Source of the DNA: JAZKID01 sp963714065
GTDB taxonomy: Bacteria; Pseudomonadota; Alphaproteobacteria; Rhizobiales; UBA4765
Length of the DNA: 64,000 nucleotides
NCBI GenBank assembly: GCA_963714065.1
Contig: OY970226.1
Coordinates: 1,302,001-1,366,000 of the forward strand
Direction: 5' to 3'
The position numbers and the translations under genes were made by a program. The notes under the pieces were generated by a model, which had not been told where the DNA came from, made no database searches, and saw only the letters and a list, made by a program, of their open reading frames with translations. Shown one piece after another: positions 18,846 through 26,861 of this stretch. The stretch's first letter is position 1. Each line of letters begins with the position of its first letter.

Positions 18846-19207
18846 ACCGCGTGCTTTCCCGCATGAAAGCCGAGCGCGACGGCCGTTTTGCCGAAACTTC
18901 GGCGCTGTTTCTTTTTCTGGCAAAAGGCTACTGGCCGCTAGCGCAAAGGGTAAAAACGCCGCGCGGCGAGATTGACCTGATCGTGCGGCGCGGCCGTACG
19001 CTGGTGCTGGTGGAAGTGAAAAGGCGCGCAGCACTTGAGGCGGGCCTGCATGCGGTGGGCGCGCATCAGCAGCAACGGATTATGGATGCTTTCCACTGGT
19101 GGCTTGCGCGCCATCCGCAATATGCAGACTGCGCAACGCGCTGCGACGTCGTGGTCAGTGCGCCGCGCCGGTTTCCCTGTCACATCAAGAACGCTTTTTC
19201 AGCCTGA
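18842..19207 (+). CDS. YraN family protein (UPF0102), endonuclease-like
   Basis: A 121-residue protein of the UPF0102 family, which has a restriction-endonuclease-like fold related to Holliday-junction resolvases. The conserved segment KTPRGEIDLIVRRGRTLVLVEVKRR contains the Glu, Asp and Glu-x-Lys residues expected of the nuclease core. The substrate is not established for the family. It starts within the rsmI stop codon (ATGA) and is followed after 9 nt by gshB, an arrangement widespread in Proteobacteria. Confidence 0.92.
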   Translation: MNRVLSRMKAERDGRFAETSALFLFLAKGYWPLAQRVKTPRGEIDLIVRRGRTLVLVEVKRRAALEAGLHAVGAHQQQRIMDAFHWWLARHPQYADCATRCDVVVSAPRRFPCHIKNAFSA

Positions 19208-19216
19208 GGTTTTTTC

Positions 19217-20176
19217 ATGACGCTTAATGTCGCCGTGCAAATGGATCCCATCGAAAACATTCGTATCGCGGGGGATTCGACTTTCGCCCTGATGCTGGAA
19301 GCGCAGGCGCGCGGGCATGTGCTGCATTATTATACGCCGGATACTCTGGCGCTCGAGAACGGAAAACTGTTTGCGAATGTCCGAAGTATCAAGGTGCAGG
19401 ACGTGGAAGGCAGCGCTGCACAACTTGGCGCGCCTGCGCGCACCGATCTTTCCGCCTTTGATGTTGTTCTGTTACGGCAGGACCCGCCTTTCGATCTCGC
19501 CTATATCACCAGCACGCATCTGCTGGAGACGTTGCAGCCGAAAGTTTTTGTCACGAATAATCCGAAAGCGGTGCGCGAGGCGCCGGAAAAAATCTTCGTG
19601 CTGCAGTTCTCGCGCTTCATGCCGGAGACGCTGATCACGCGATCGAAAGAGGATATCGAGGCGTTCAGGCGCGCGCATGGCGAGGTGGTGATGAAGCCGC
19701 TTTACGGCAATGGCGGCGCTGCCGTCTTCCATGTCGCGCGCGAGGACAAGAATTTCGGCTCTCTCTTTGACATGTTCGCAACCACGTTCCGTGAGCCGTG
19801 GGTTACGCAGAAATTCCTGCCCGATGTGAAAAAAGGCGATAAGCGCATTATCATGGTCGATGGCGAATTCGCGGCCGCGCTCAATCGCGTACCCGCAAAA
19901 GACGATATCCGCGCCAATATGGTGCGTGGCGGCGTGGCCGAACTTTCCGAGCTGACAAAGCGCGAACGCGAAATCTGCGAGACAGTCGGCCCGCATCTGC
20001 GCAAAATGGGACTGCTGTTTGCGGGCCTCGATGTCATCGACGATCATCTCACCGAAATCAACGTGACATCGCCGACCGGCCTGCGCGCGGTTGCGCGCTT
20101 AGGCGGACCCAACGTGGCGGGCATGATCTGGGATGCGGTTGAGAAGAAAAGATATGATGACCAACGACTGCCGTAA
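19217..20176 (+). CDS. gshB: glutathione synthetase
   Basis: ATP-grasp enzyme joining glycine to gamma-glutamylcysteine. The 319-residue length and motifs match bacterial GshB: VAVQMDPIENIRIAGDSTFALMLEAQ at the start, VVLLRQDPPFDLAYI, KPLYGNGGAAVF in the ATP-grasp lid, and LDVIDDHLTEINVTSPTGLRA with the metal ligands near the end. The ATG is 9 nt after yraN, so rsmI-yraN-gshB are likely one transcript. Confidence 0.96.
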   Translation: MTLNVAVQMDPIENIRIAGDSTFALMLEAQARGHVLHYYTPDTLALENGKLFANVRSIKVQDVEGSAAQLGAPARTDLSAFDVVLLRQDPPFDLAYITSTHLLETLQPKVFVTNNPKAVREAPEKIFVLQFSRFMPETLITRSKEDIEAFRRAHGEVVMKPLYGNGGAAVFHVAREDKNFGSLFDMFATTFREPWVTQKFLPDVKKGDKRIIMVDGEFAAALNRVPAKDDIRANMVRGGVAELSELTKREREICETVGPHLRKMGLLFAGLDVIDDHLTEINVTSPTGLRAVARLGGPNVAGMIWDAVEKKRYDDQRLP

Positions 20177-20193
20177 TGTTATAAGGAGTTATT

Positions 20194-20781
20194 ATGAGTA
20201 TAGATTTTTCAAATTTAGATTTTCAACCATCAGGATTAAGCACCAGCAATCCCTATTTTGAGAACTTGCTGCAGGATAAGGTCCTGTGGCCGAGCGGGTC
20301 GTTCACGCAAGAGGTCAAGAATCGGCTTTTAAGCGATCTAGCAATAAGAAGACGGCTCTTTTCCAATATCGAATTTACAAAAGAACATACGGAAAATAAA
20401 ATTTATGATGAAGCCACGAACGCGATAAAATATACAGGCTCTCGGGCAATTACGGATGCGCTGTTCGACAGCAGCTCTGTTCTTATAGACGCGATCAGAG
20501 ATAAATTGAAAAGCGTCAAACTTCCGGAAGAAGACATCGAAAAGGCCGTTGGATACTTCATATTTGTGGCAACTGCTGCGGCCTGTATGATGGTCGATAA
20601 ATCAAATTATTATTTCATAGATGGTCCGAACGATGCAAAGGCCATAAAGCTGATTAAGGATTCCGACCCTTTGGGAGTTAATGACGGGCGGCTCGGTGAA
20701 AACGATAAACCAAAATTCCTCGATTTTGTAAGCCGCGAGATACTTAAAGATGCGCAAGGTCTTATCGCAGCAATGAAATAA
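20194..20781 (+). CDS. orphan helical protein, unknown function
   Basis: A 195-residue protein I cannot place. It is polar and mainly helical, with a single moderately hydrophobic stretch near residues 123-133 (GYFIFVATAAACMM) too short to be a confident membrane segment. No cysteine motif or signal peptide is seen. It begins 17 nt after gshB with an ideal ribosome-binding site (AAGGAGTTATT), so it is probably translated from the gshB transcript, yet its base composition is much more A+T-rich than gshB. This looks like insertion of a lineage-specific gene at the operon end. Confidence 0.65.
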   Translation: MSIDFSNLDFQPSGLSTSNPYFENLLQDKVLWPSGSFTQEVKNRLLSDLAIRRRLFSNIEFTKEHTENKIYDEATNAIKYTGSRAITDALFDSSSVLIDAIRDKLKSVKLPEEDIEKAVGYFIFVATAAACMMVDKSNYYFIDGPNDAKAIKLIKDSDPLGVNDGRLGENDKPKFLDFVSREILKDAQGLIAAMK

Positions 20782-20847
20782 ACCTTCATGCGTTCTGGCT
20801 TTCTTAGCCGTCCATGTTATTGTGCGCATGTTCAGAGGGCATTTTAA

Positions 20848-22380
20848 ATGGTCGCGCGCGTCACGACGGTTGCTTTCATCGGCATGGAAGCCAAACTTGT
20901 CGATGTGCAGGTGCACATCACGCCCGGTATTGTCGCGTTCAGCATTGTCGGCCTTGCCGATAAAGCGGTTGCCGAAAGCCGCGAACGCGTACGCTCGGCG
21001 CTTTATGCTTCCGGCCTCTCCTTGCCGGCCAAGCGCATCACCGTCAATCTAGCCCCCGCAGATCTGCCGAAAGAGGGCAGCCATTACGATCTTCCCATCG
21101 CGCTCGGGTTGATGGCGGCAATGGGCGCCATTCCCGAAGATGCGGTCAACAATCATGTCGTGCTCGGCGAGCTGGCGCTGGACGGCTCGATCACGCCGGT
21201 TGCGGGCGTGCTGCCGACGGCGGTGAGCGCAAACGCGCATGACAAGAACCTGATCTGCCCGCAGGCCTGCGGTTCGGAAGCCGCCTGGGCGGGCGAAGAG
21301 ATCGATATTCTGGCAGCACCGAATTTGATCGCGCTCGTCAATCATTTTCAGGGCACGCAAGTGCTCTCGAAGCCGAAGCCCGCCATTCAGCAAAACAATG
21401 TTTCGCAGCCCGATCTGCGCGATGTGAAGGGGCAGGAAACGGCGCGCCGCGCGCTCGAGATCGCGGCGGCAGGCGGGCATAATATGCTGATGGTCGGCCC
21501 GCCCGGTGCGGGCAAATCGATGCTGGCCATGCGCCTGCCCTCGCTGCTGCCGCCGCTGTCTCCGCAAGAACTTCTCGAAATTTCCATGATCGCTTCCATC
21601 GCGGGCGAACTGCCGGACGGCGCCCTGTCTTCCGCGCGGCCGTTTCGGAGCCCGCATCATTCGGCTTCCATGCCCTCATTGGTGGGCGGTGGGTTACGCG
21701 CAAAACCGGGCGAGATTTCGCTCGCGCATCACGGTGTTTTATTTCTGGACGAATTGCCGGAATTCCAACCCAATGCGCTCGATGCGTTGCGCCAGCCGCT
21801 CGAAACCGGGGAAGTCATTATTACGCGCGCGAATTATCGCGTTGGCTATCCGGCAAAATTCCAGCTGATCGCCGCCATAAATCCCTGCCGGTGCGGGCAT
21901 TTCAATGAGCCGGGCTATGCCTGCCGGCGCGGCAAGAATTGCGACAGCGAGTATCAGAGCCGTATTTCCGGCCCGTTCCTCGACCGTATGGATCTGTTCA
22001 TCGACGTGCCCGCCGTCAGCGCCAACGACATGCTGCTGCCGGCACCGCGCGAAGGCTCGGCCGAAGTGGCAGGCCGCGTGCAAAACGCGCGAAGGCTGCA
22101 AGCTGAGCGCTATCGCGCTTTCGGTCTTAAAAATGTATCCTTGAACGCGCATGCTCCCCAAAGCGTGATCGAGGAGGCCTGCGGCATGGATGCGGATGCC
22201 AATAAACTGCTTCATGAGGCGGCGGAAAAAATACGCCTTTCGGCGCGCGGGCTCACGCGCGTCATGCGCGTATCGCGCACGCTTTCCGATCTTGCGGGAG
22301 AAGAAAAAGTGACAAGACCTTATCTGGCCGAGGCTTTATCCTACCGGCTGCTGCACGATCGCCGTGCGCTTGCGGCCTGA
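20848..22380 (+). CDS. comM: YifB/ComM family AAA+ ATPase (Mg-chelatase-like)
   Basis: A 510-residue protein with the N-terminal Lon-type ChlI domain (VDVQVHITPGIVAFSIVGL, NLAPADLPKEGSHYDLPIALG), an AAA+ domain with Walker A GPPGAGKS at 217-224 and Walker B LFLDELPEF, a cysteine-bearing insert (CRCGHFNEPGYACRRGKNC) and a Mg-chelatase C-terminal domain. ComM hexamers act as branch-migration helicases in natural transformation in species tested. Nothing else here points to competence, and comM is widespread in non-competent bacteria. Confidence 0.94.
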   Translation: MVARVTTVAFIGMEAKLVDVQVHITPGIVAFSIVGLADKAVAESRERVRSALYASGLSLPAKRITVNLAPADLPKEGSHYDLPIALGLMAAMGAIPEDAVNNHVVLGELALDGSITPVAGVLPTAVSANAHDKNLICPQACGSEAAWAGEEIDILAAPNLIALVNHFQGTQVLSKPKPAIQQNNVSQPDLRDVKGQETARRALEIAAAGGHNMLMVGPPGAGKSMLAMRLPSLLPPLSPQELLEISMIASIAGELPDGALSSARPFRSPHHSASMPSLVGGGLRAKPGEISLAHHGVLFLDELPEFQPNALDALRQPLETGEVIITRANYRVGYPAKFQLIAAINPCRCGHFNEPGYACRRGKNCDSEYQSRISGPFLDRMDLFIDVPAVSANDMLLPAPREGSAEVAGRVQNARRLQAERYRAFGLKNVSLNAHAPQSVIEEACGMDADANKLLHEAAEKIRLSARGLTRVMRVSRTLSDLAGEEKVTRPYLAEALSYRLLHDRRALAA

Positions 22381-22396
22381 AGGCAAAGATTTTTTC

Positions 22397-23338
22397 ATGC
22401 GTCATTCCCGCAAGCTCGCAGCACCGCAGAAAGCAAGAAAAGCCATCGGTTCTGGTCGCGAAAAATTGCGCGCGGCAACCGCATGGCTGCGCGGAAAAAA
22501 ATATGCGGCGCCCGAAGTGCTGGGCCGCTTAGGGGGACTGGAAGTGCGCCTTGCGCGCAATGCCGCCGAAATCCGCAAATGTCAGGCCTTGCGCTACAAG
22601 GTTTTTTACAAGGAGCAGGCCGCAAAGCCGACCGCCAAGGCGAAAATGCTGCGGCGCGACGCGGACCGGCTCGATCCGTTTTGCGATCATGTTCTCGTCA
22701 TCGACAACAATGCGGAAAAGAAAAACCCGCTGTCGCGCAAGAAGCCGCGCGTGATCGGCACTTATCGCCTGCTGCGCCAGGACGTCGCCGAAAAAAACCG
22801 CGGTTTTTACAGCGAGGACGAATACGATATCCTGCCTCTGGTCCAACGCCATGGCAATTTGCAGTTTCTGGAACTGGGCCGGTCCTGCGTGCTCAAGCCC
22901 TATCGCACCAAGCGCACGGTGGAGCTTCTCTGGCACGGTATCTGGACCTATGTGCAAAAACACAATATCGGCGCGCTGGTCGGCTGCGCCTCGTTTGAGG
23001 GGACGGACCCCGAGAAACATGCGGAGGCGCTTTCCTATCTCCATCATTTTCATTCGGCAGACGAAAAATGGCACGCGCGCGCCTTGCCCGCCCGTTATGT
23101 GGACATGAACCGCCGCCCGAAGGTGGGCATCGATGTGGGCAAAACGCTTCTTCGCCTGCCGCCCCTGATCAAGGGTTATATGCGCCTCGGCGCCATGGCC
23201 GGGGAAGGGGCCGTGATCGACCATCAGTTCGGCACCATCGATGTGCTGATGATCCTGCCGGTATCCAAGATTTCCGACAAATATATCGATTATTTCGGAA
23301 ACGAAACGGGCCGTTTCGGACATAACAAAGAGACTTGA
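22397..23338 (+). CDS. olsB: L-ornithine N(alpha)-acyltransferase OlsB
   Basis: Transfers a 3-hydroxyacyl group from acyl carrier protein to ornithine, giving lyso-ornithine lipid. The 313-residue protein has a basic N-terminal extension, then the family sequence from EVRLARNAAEIRKCQALRYKVF, with CDHVLVID, VIGTYRLLRQ, FLELGRSCVLKPYR and VGCASFEGTDPEKHAEALSYLHH. The start at 22397 (ATG) lies 16 nt past the comM stop. The partner OlsA-type acyltransferase is probably the gene at 34875. Ornithine lipids replace phospholipids under phosphate limitation in many alphaproteobacteria; no pho box was identified. Confidence 0.92.
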   Translation: MRHSRKLAAPQKARKAIGSGREKLRAATAWLRGKKYAAPEVLGRLGGLEVRLARNAAEIRKCQALRYKVFYKEQAAKPTAKAKMLRRDADRLDPFCDHVLVIDNNAEKKNPLSRKKPRVIGTYRLLRQDVAEKNRGFYSEDEYDILPLVQRHGNLQFLELGRSCVLKPYRTKRTVELLWHGIWTYVQKHNIGALVGCASFEGTDPEKHAEALSYLHHFHSADEKWHARALPARYVDMNRRPKVGIDVGKTLLRLPPLIKGYMRLGAMAGEGAVIDHQFGTIDVLMILPVSKISDKYIDYFGNETGRFGHNKET

Positions 23339-23397
23339 CGCGCGGCCCGTCCTCCGCTGGAATGGGGCATATTGAAATGGATATTTAGGGGGACAGG

Positions 23398-24009
23398 ATG
23401 CCAGTCGAACCCATTACAAAAAGCGATTTTTGCACGCTAGGCAAGAAGTGTCAGGGTAGCGATAGTATCGATCTGGATCTTTTTGCTTTGGCATTAAAAA
23501 CCAACATTAAAAACCGGCTGGATGGACAACCCATTGGCAACAATGACCAGTCCATGCAAGCTTTGGCCGACATGCTCAACGAGTACCGTGATGACTATGT
23601 AGATTGGATTGAGAAGTGCTTACGGAAGCTTGAGCTGGATTTACTGGCAGCAGAAACTAAAAAGCCAAAAAACTTCAGGAGCCAGATCAGAGGCCAGAAT
23701 AGAGAGCAAGATATAAATACACCGAACAGCGTCGTCAAAAATAATAAAGAAATTTCCATCGAGGAAGCACGGCTATTCGCTAAACCGGGCTTCCCCATTC
23801 CCGACAGGCTGCATCTCTTCAATGAACTTTATATAAAAAGCCGCATACACAAAGAAAACACAGGAGAAGAGATCGAAATTTATAACCCGGGGATGGAGAT
23901 GCCAAGTGAGAAGCCTGGCGCTCAGATGGCAGGAATACCTATCGAGTGGAAATATACGGTCGCCGATTTCGATCAATATATAAAACTGAAACCAAGAGTG
24001 CCCGCGTAA
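23398..24009 (+). CDS. orphan protein, unknown function
   Basis: A 203-residue, highly charged protein with no recognised family, no signal peptide and no membrane segment. Two short stretches resemble degraded EF-hand second halves: NNKEISIEEARLF near residue 117 and KYTVADFDQYI near residue 183. The ATG follows TTAGGGGGACAGG. It is the first of three A+T-rich, unrecognised genes in a row (23398, 24098, 24681) placed between olsB and nfuA. Function unknown; it may be a diverged relative of the other orphans, based only on these short similarities. Confidence 0.62.
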   Translation: MPVEPITKSDFCTLGKKCQGSDSIDLDLFALALKTNIKNRLDGQPIGNNDQSMQALADMLNEYRDDYVDWIEKCLRKLELDLLAAETKKPKNFRSQIRGQNREQDINTPNSVVKNNKEISIEEARLFAKPGFPIPDRLHLFNELYIKSRIHKENTGEEIEIYNPGMEMPSEKPGAQMAGIPIEWKYTVADFDQYIKLKPRVPA

Positions 24010-24097
24010 GTGAATAAAAATACATAACTCTAAAATTTTGAAGGTAGTCACATGAGAACTCACGCAGCATTTTTCGCAAACGCCGTTCACGCTTTCG

Positions 24098-24619
24098 GTG
24101 GAAGCTCTGGAGCATGAAGTAGGTAAAGAAAAAGAGGTCAACTCGTTATATTTCTCGCGCGCTTTGGATGCGGCAATCACAAAACGTGCCGGGCCTTATC
24201 CTAATGTGAATAATTTGCTGGAAGGCGAATACAGTAATTTGCTCAAGAAATATATAAACGAATTTCAGCCGGAACATATCAAGGCGTTCGAAACCTATCT
24301 GAAATACGGCGGGTTTCAGAATATCACAGTCGATGGCAATTTTACCCCGGATGAAGTAACGAGCTTGCGCGGGACCATCAGGCCGCGAGGTAGCGGGTCA
24401 AGCGCTGCGGATACGATCCATCAGTTTTATGCCTACGTTATTTTTAAGGAAAAAATCAAAGCTCAAAATGCGGGAACCGACGAAGTTGCGCCCATAACTG
24501 CAAACGATATCAGGATCGACGAAGTCGAGCACGGCTACGACTTCGCAGCGAGATTCACGGTCGAAGAGTATAAGAAATTCATCACATCCGACTGGAAAAT
24601 CCAGCCGGCCAAAGTCTAG
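24098..24619 (+). CDS. orphan protein, possibly frameshifted at its 5' end
   Basis: A 173-residue frame opening with GTG but with no ribosome-binding site. An ATG at 24052 in another frame does have one (AAGGTAGTCAC) and encodes 21 codons before stopping at 24117, so one extra base (or two missing) may separate the true start from this frame. The protein has a degenerate calcium-loop-like VDGNFTPDEV near residue 78 and RFTVEEYKKFI near the end, similar in pattern to the neighbouring orphan at 23398. No family recognised. It may be an intact gene with a weak start or a decaying one. Confidence 0.55.
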   Translation: MEALEHEVGKEKEVNSLYFSRALDAAITKRAGPYPNVNNLLEGEYSNLLKKYINEFQPEHIKAFETYLKYGGFQNITVDGNFTPDEVTSLRGTIRPRGSGSSAADTIHQFYAYVIFKEKIKAQNAGTDEVAPITANDIRIDEVEHGYDFAARFTVEEYKKFITSDWKIQPAKV

Positions 24620-24680
24620 CATTTTAATCAAGTTGCGATTGTGTGCCTTGGTGTTTGCGCTATTATTGGGTCAATAGGCA

Positions 24681-25220
24681 ATGGGATATATGATGATCGA
24701 TCATTCTGTTTCAACAAACTATCTGTCGACAAAACTGCTCGATATCGACGGCGACGGCAGCCCAGATACTTTCACGGCAGAATTACAGGTATATAAGGGA
24801 AAGATCGTTCACATTTCTTATTCCGCCGAGCTTGGCTCCGGGGGCAAGGTCGATGAAGCGACACTGATGGTCAAATATGGCCTGAAGGCCGATGAAAACT
24901 TTCCAAATTGCGTTCGTTTATCGGCGGATTTTGCGGTGAATGGTCAGTTCGATCATGCAAAGGATGAGATCAAATTCGCTCCCACCATTTATAACGAGAA
25001 TGGAGCAGACCATTTGGGTGCGGTTTTCTTTGCCGAGCTTGCCAGGCAATCCGAAAGCGAGAAGGCGTTGAAAACACTATATAGCCAGCTTGCCAGGAGT
25101 TGGGATGTGAACGGAAAAAGTAATTATTTCAAGGCCGACATTACGCAAGACGGTCAGCCGGAAGATATTGTCACGAATTATCTGGGCGAAGACAGAATAT
25201 CCATTCGCGTCAGAATGTAA
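24681..25220 (+). CDS. orphan protein with DxDxDG calcium-binding loop
   Basis: A 179-residue protein of unknown family. Near residue 21 it carries DIDGDGSPDTFT, a DxDxDG calcium loop of the kind found in EF-hand, FG-GAP and dockerin-like repeats, and near residue 141 a second, partial one (DVNGKSNYFKADI, then TQDGQPEDI). The two halves could be a duplicated domain. Predicted beta-rich, no signal peptide. It is the last of three adjacent orphans and ends 1 nt from the convergent nfuA stop. Calcium binding is inferred from the loop only. Confidence 0.65.
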   Translation: MGYMMIDHSVSTNYLSTKLLDIDGDGSPDTFTAELQVYKGKIVHISYSAELGSGGKVDEATLMVKYGLKADENFPNCVRLSADFAVNGQFDHAKDEIKFAPTIYNENGADHLGAVFFAELARQSESEKALKTLYSQLARSWDVNGKSNYFKADITQDGQPEDIVTNYLGEDRISIRVRM

Positions 25221-25221
25221 T

Positions 25222-25782
25222 TCAGATCGCTTCCACGCCCTGCACGTCCGGCAAAAAATGCCGCAGCAGGTTTTCGATACCGTGCTGCAAGGTGACGGTG
25301 GAGGAAGGGCAACCCGCGCAGGCGCCGCGCATATGCAGATAGACGATGCCGTCGCGATAGCCCTTGAACGTAATGTCGCCGCCGTCGCCCGCCACCGCAG
25401 GCCGCACGCGTGTCTCAAGAAGTTCCTTGATGGTTGAGACCGTATCGGCATCCTTTTCGTCGAAGAATTCTTCGCCCGTGTCCGCAGGTGCCGTGTTTTC
25501 TTCCAGAAGCGGCCGGTTCGAGAGATAATGGCTCATGATTGCGCCCAAAATTGCAGGCTTCAGATGCGGCCATTCCTGATCCTGCGCCTTGGTGACGCTG
25601 ATGAAATCCGCGCCGAAATAGACGCCGCGCACGCCTTCAATCTCGAAGAGCTCGTGCGCGAGCGGAGAAATGCCTGCCTCTTCCTTGCTGCGAAATTCGC
25701 GCGTGTCATTTTCAAGCACGGGCTTGCCGGGCAAGAATTTCAGGGTCGCCGGGTTCGGGGTGGCTTCGGTTTCGATGAACAT
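25222..25782 (-). CDS. nfuA: NfuA/NFU1-type Fe-S cluster carrier
   Basis: Iron-sulfur scaffold or carrier that passes [4Fe-4S] clusters to target proteins. The 186-residue product has the N-terminal Scaffold-N domain (MFIETEATPNPATLKFLPG, GVRGVYFGADFISVTK) found in mitochondrial and alphaproteobacterial NFU1, and the C-terminal NifU domain with VAGDGGDITF and the cluster-ligating CAGC near residue 161. It follows trpS by 31 nt on the same strand, consistent with the murJ-trpS-nfuA order in related genomes. Confidence 0.94.
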   Translation of the reverse strand: MFIETEATPNPATLKFLPGKPVLENDTREFRSKEEAGISPLAHELFEIEGVRGVYFGADFISVTKAQDQEWPHLKPAILGAIMSHYLSNRPLLEENTAPADTGEEFFDEKDADTVSTIKELLETRVRPAVAGDGGDITFKGYRDGIVYLHMRGACAGCPSSTVTLQHGIENLLRHFLPDVQGVEAI

Positions 25783-25813
25783 AGGAAGATAATGGCGATG
25801 CGGTTGCGCAAGA

Positions 25814-26848
25814 TCAAGAGGTCAGAAGCCCGACAATTCTCTTTGTCTGGGCCAGAATCGGTGCGGCGAGGGCTTCCGCGCGTGCGGCGCCCTCATAAAG
25901 CGCCTTGTCGATTGCCGCCTTGTCGGCCAGCAGCGCGTTCATTTTTTCGGTAATTGGCGCGAGCTTGGCAATTGTAAGTTCTTCAAGTGCCGATTTAAAA
26001 GTCGAAAACTGGCCGCCGCCGAATTCGCGCAACACATCGGCTTTGGCGCGCCCCGCAAGGGCTGCGAAAATACCGACCAGGTTGTCCGCCTCCGGGCGGC
26101 CGCTCAGTCCGGCTTCCTCGGACGGCAGCGCATCCGGATCTGTGCGGGCCTTGCGTATTTTTTGCGCGATGGTGTCCGCATCGTCGGTGAGGTTGATGCG
26201 CGAATAGTCGGACAGATCGGACTTCGACATTTTTTTTGTACCGTCGCGCAAGCTCATCACGCGTGGCACCGGCCCGGTGATCAGGGGCTCGGGCAGCGGG
26301 AAGAACTGCTCGGGCAGCTGCAGCTCGGCAAGGCGCGCGGCATAGTCGTTGTTGAATTTTTGCGCGATATCGCGCGCAAGTTCGAGATGCTGCTTCTGGT
26401 CCTCGCCCACCGGCACATGCGTCGCGCGATAGGCGAGAATATCGGCTGCCATCAGCACGGGATAGGCGTAAAGGCCGATGCTTGCATTCTCGCGGTCCTT
26501 GCCTGCTTTTTCCTTGAACTGCGTCATGCGGTTGAGCCAGCCGAGCCGCGCCGTGCAGTTGAGGATCCAGGCCAGTTCGGCATGCGCCGAGACGCGGCTC
26601 TGGTTGAACAGAATATGCTTTTTGGGATCGATGCCGCAGGCGAGCACGATGGCAGCCGTCTGCCGCACGCTGTCTTCCAGCGCTTTCGGGTCCTGCCATA
26701 TCGTGATCGCGTGCAGGTCGACGATGCAATAGAGGCATTCGTGCTGCTCCTGCAGCTTCACCCAGTTCACGATCGCCCCCAGATAATTGCCAAGATGCAC
26801 ATGGCCTGTGGGCTGGATGCCGGAAAGAACGCGCGATGTTTGTGTCAT
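25814..26848 (-). CDS. trpS: tryptophanyl-tRNA synthetase
   Basis: Class I aminoacyl-tRNA synthetase charging tRNA-Trp. The 344-residue protein has the HIGH-like TGHVHLGNY at 14-22, the adenine pocket segment with GEDQKQHLELARDIA, and KMSKS near residue 208. The length is standard. It starts 13 nt downstream of murJ and is followed by nfuA. No Trp-rich leader or T-box is visible upstream, as expected in this operon context. Confidence 0.97.
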   Translation of the reverse strand: MTQTSRVLSGIQPTGHVHLGNYLGAIVNWVKLQEQHECLYCIVDLHAITIWQDPKALEDSVRQTAAIVLACGIDPKKHILFNQSRVSAHAELAWILNCTARLGWLNRMTQFKEKAGKDRENASIGLYAYPVLMAADILAYRATHVPVGEDQKQHLELARDIAQKFNNDYAARLAELQLPEQFFPLPEPLITGPVPRVMSLRDGTKKMSKSDLSDYSRINLTDDADTIAQKIRKARTDPDALPSEEAGLSGRPEADNLVGIFAALAGRAKADVLREFGGGQFSTFKSALEELTIAKLAPITEKMNALLADKAAIDKALYEGAARAEALAAPILAQTKRIVGLLTS

Positions 26849-26861
26849 GATTGTTATGGTT

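Noticed and set aside
22529..23323. 264-codon minus-strand frame opposite olsB
   Set aside because: Antisense shadow; the olsB frame matches its family along its length.
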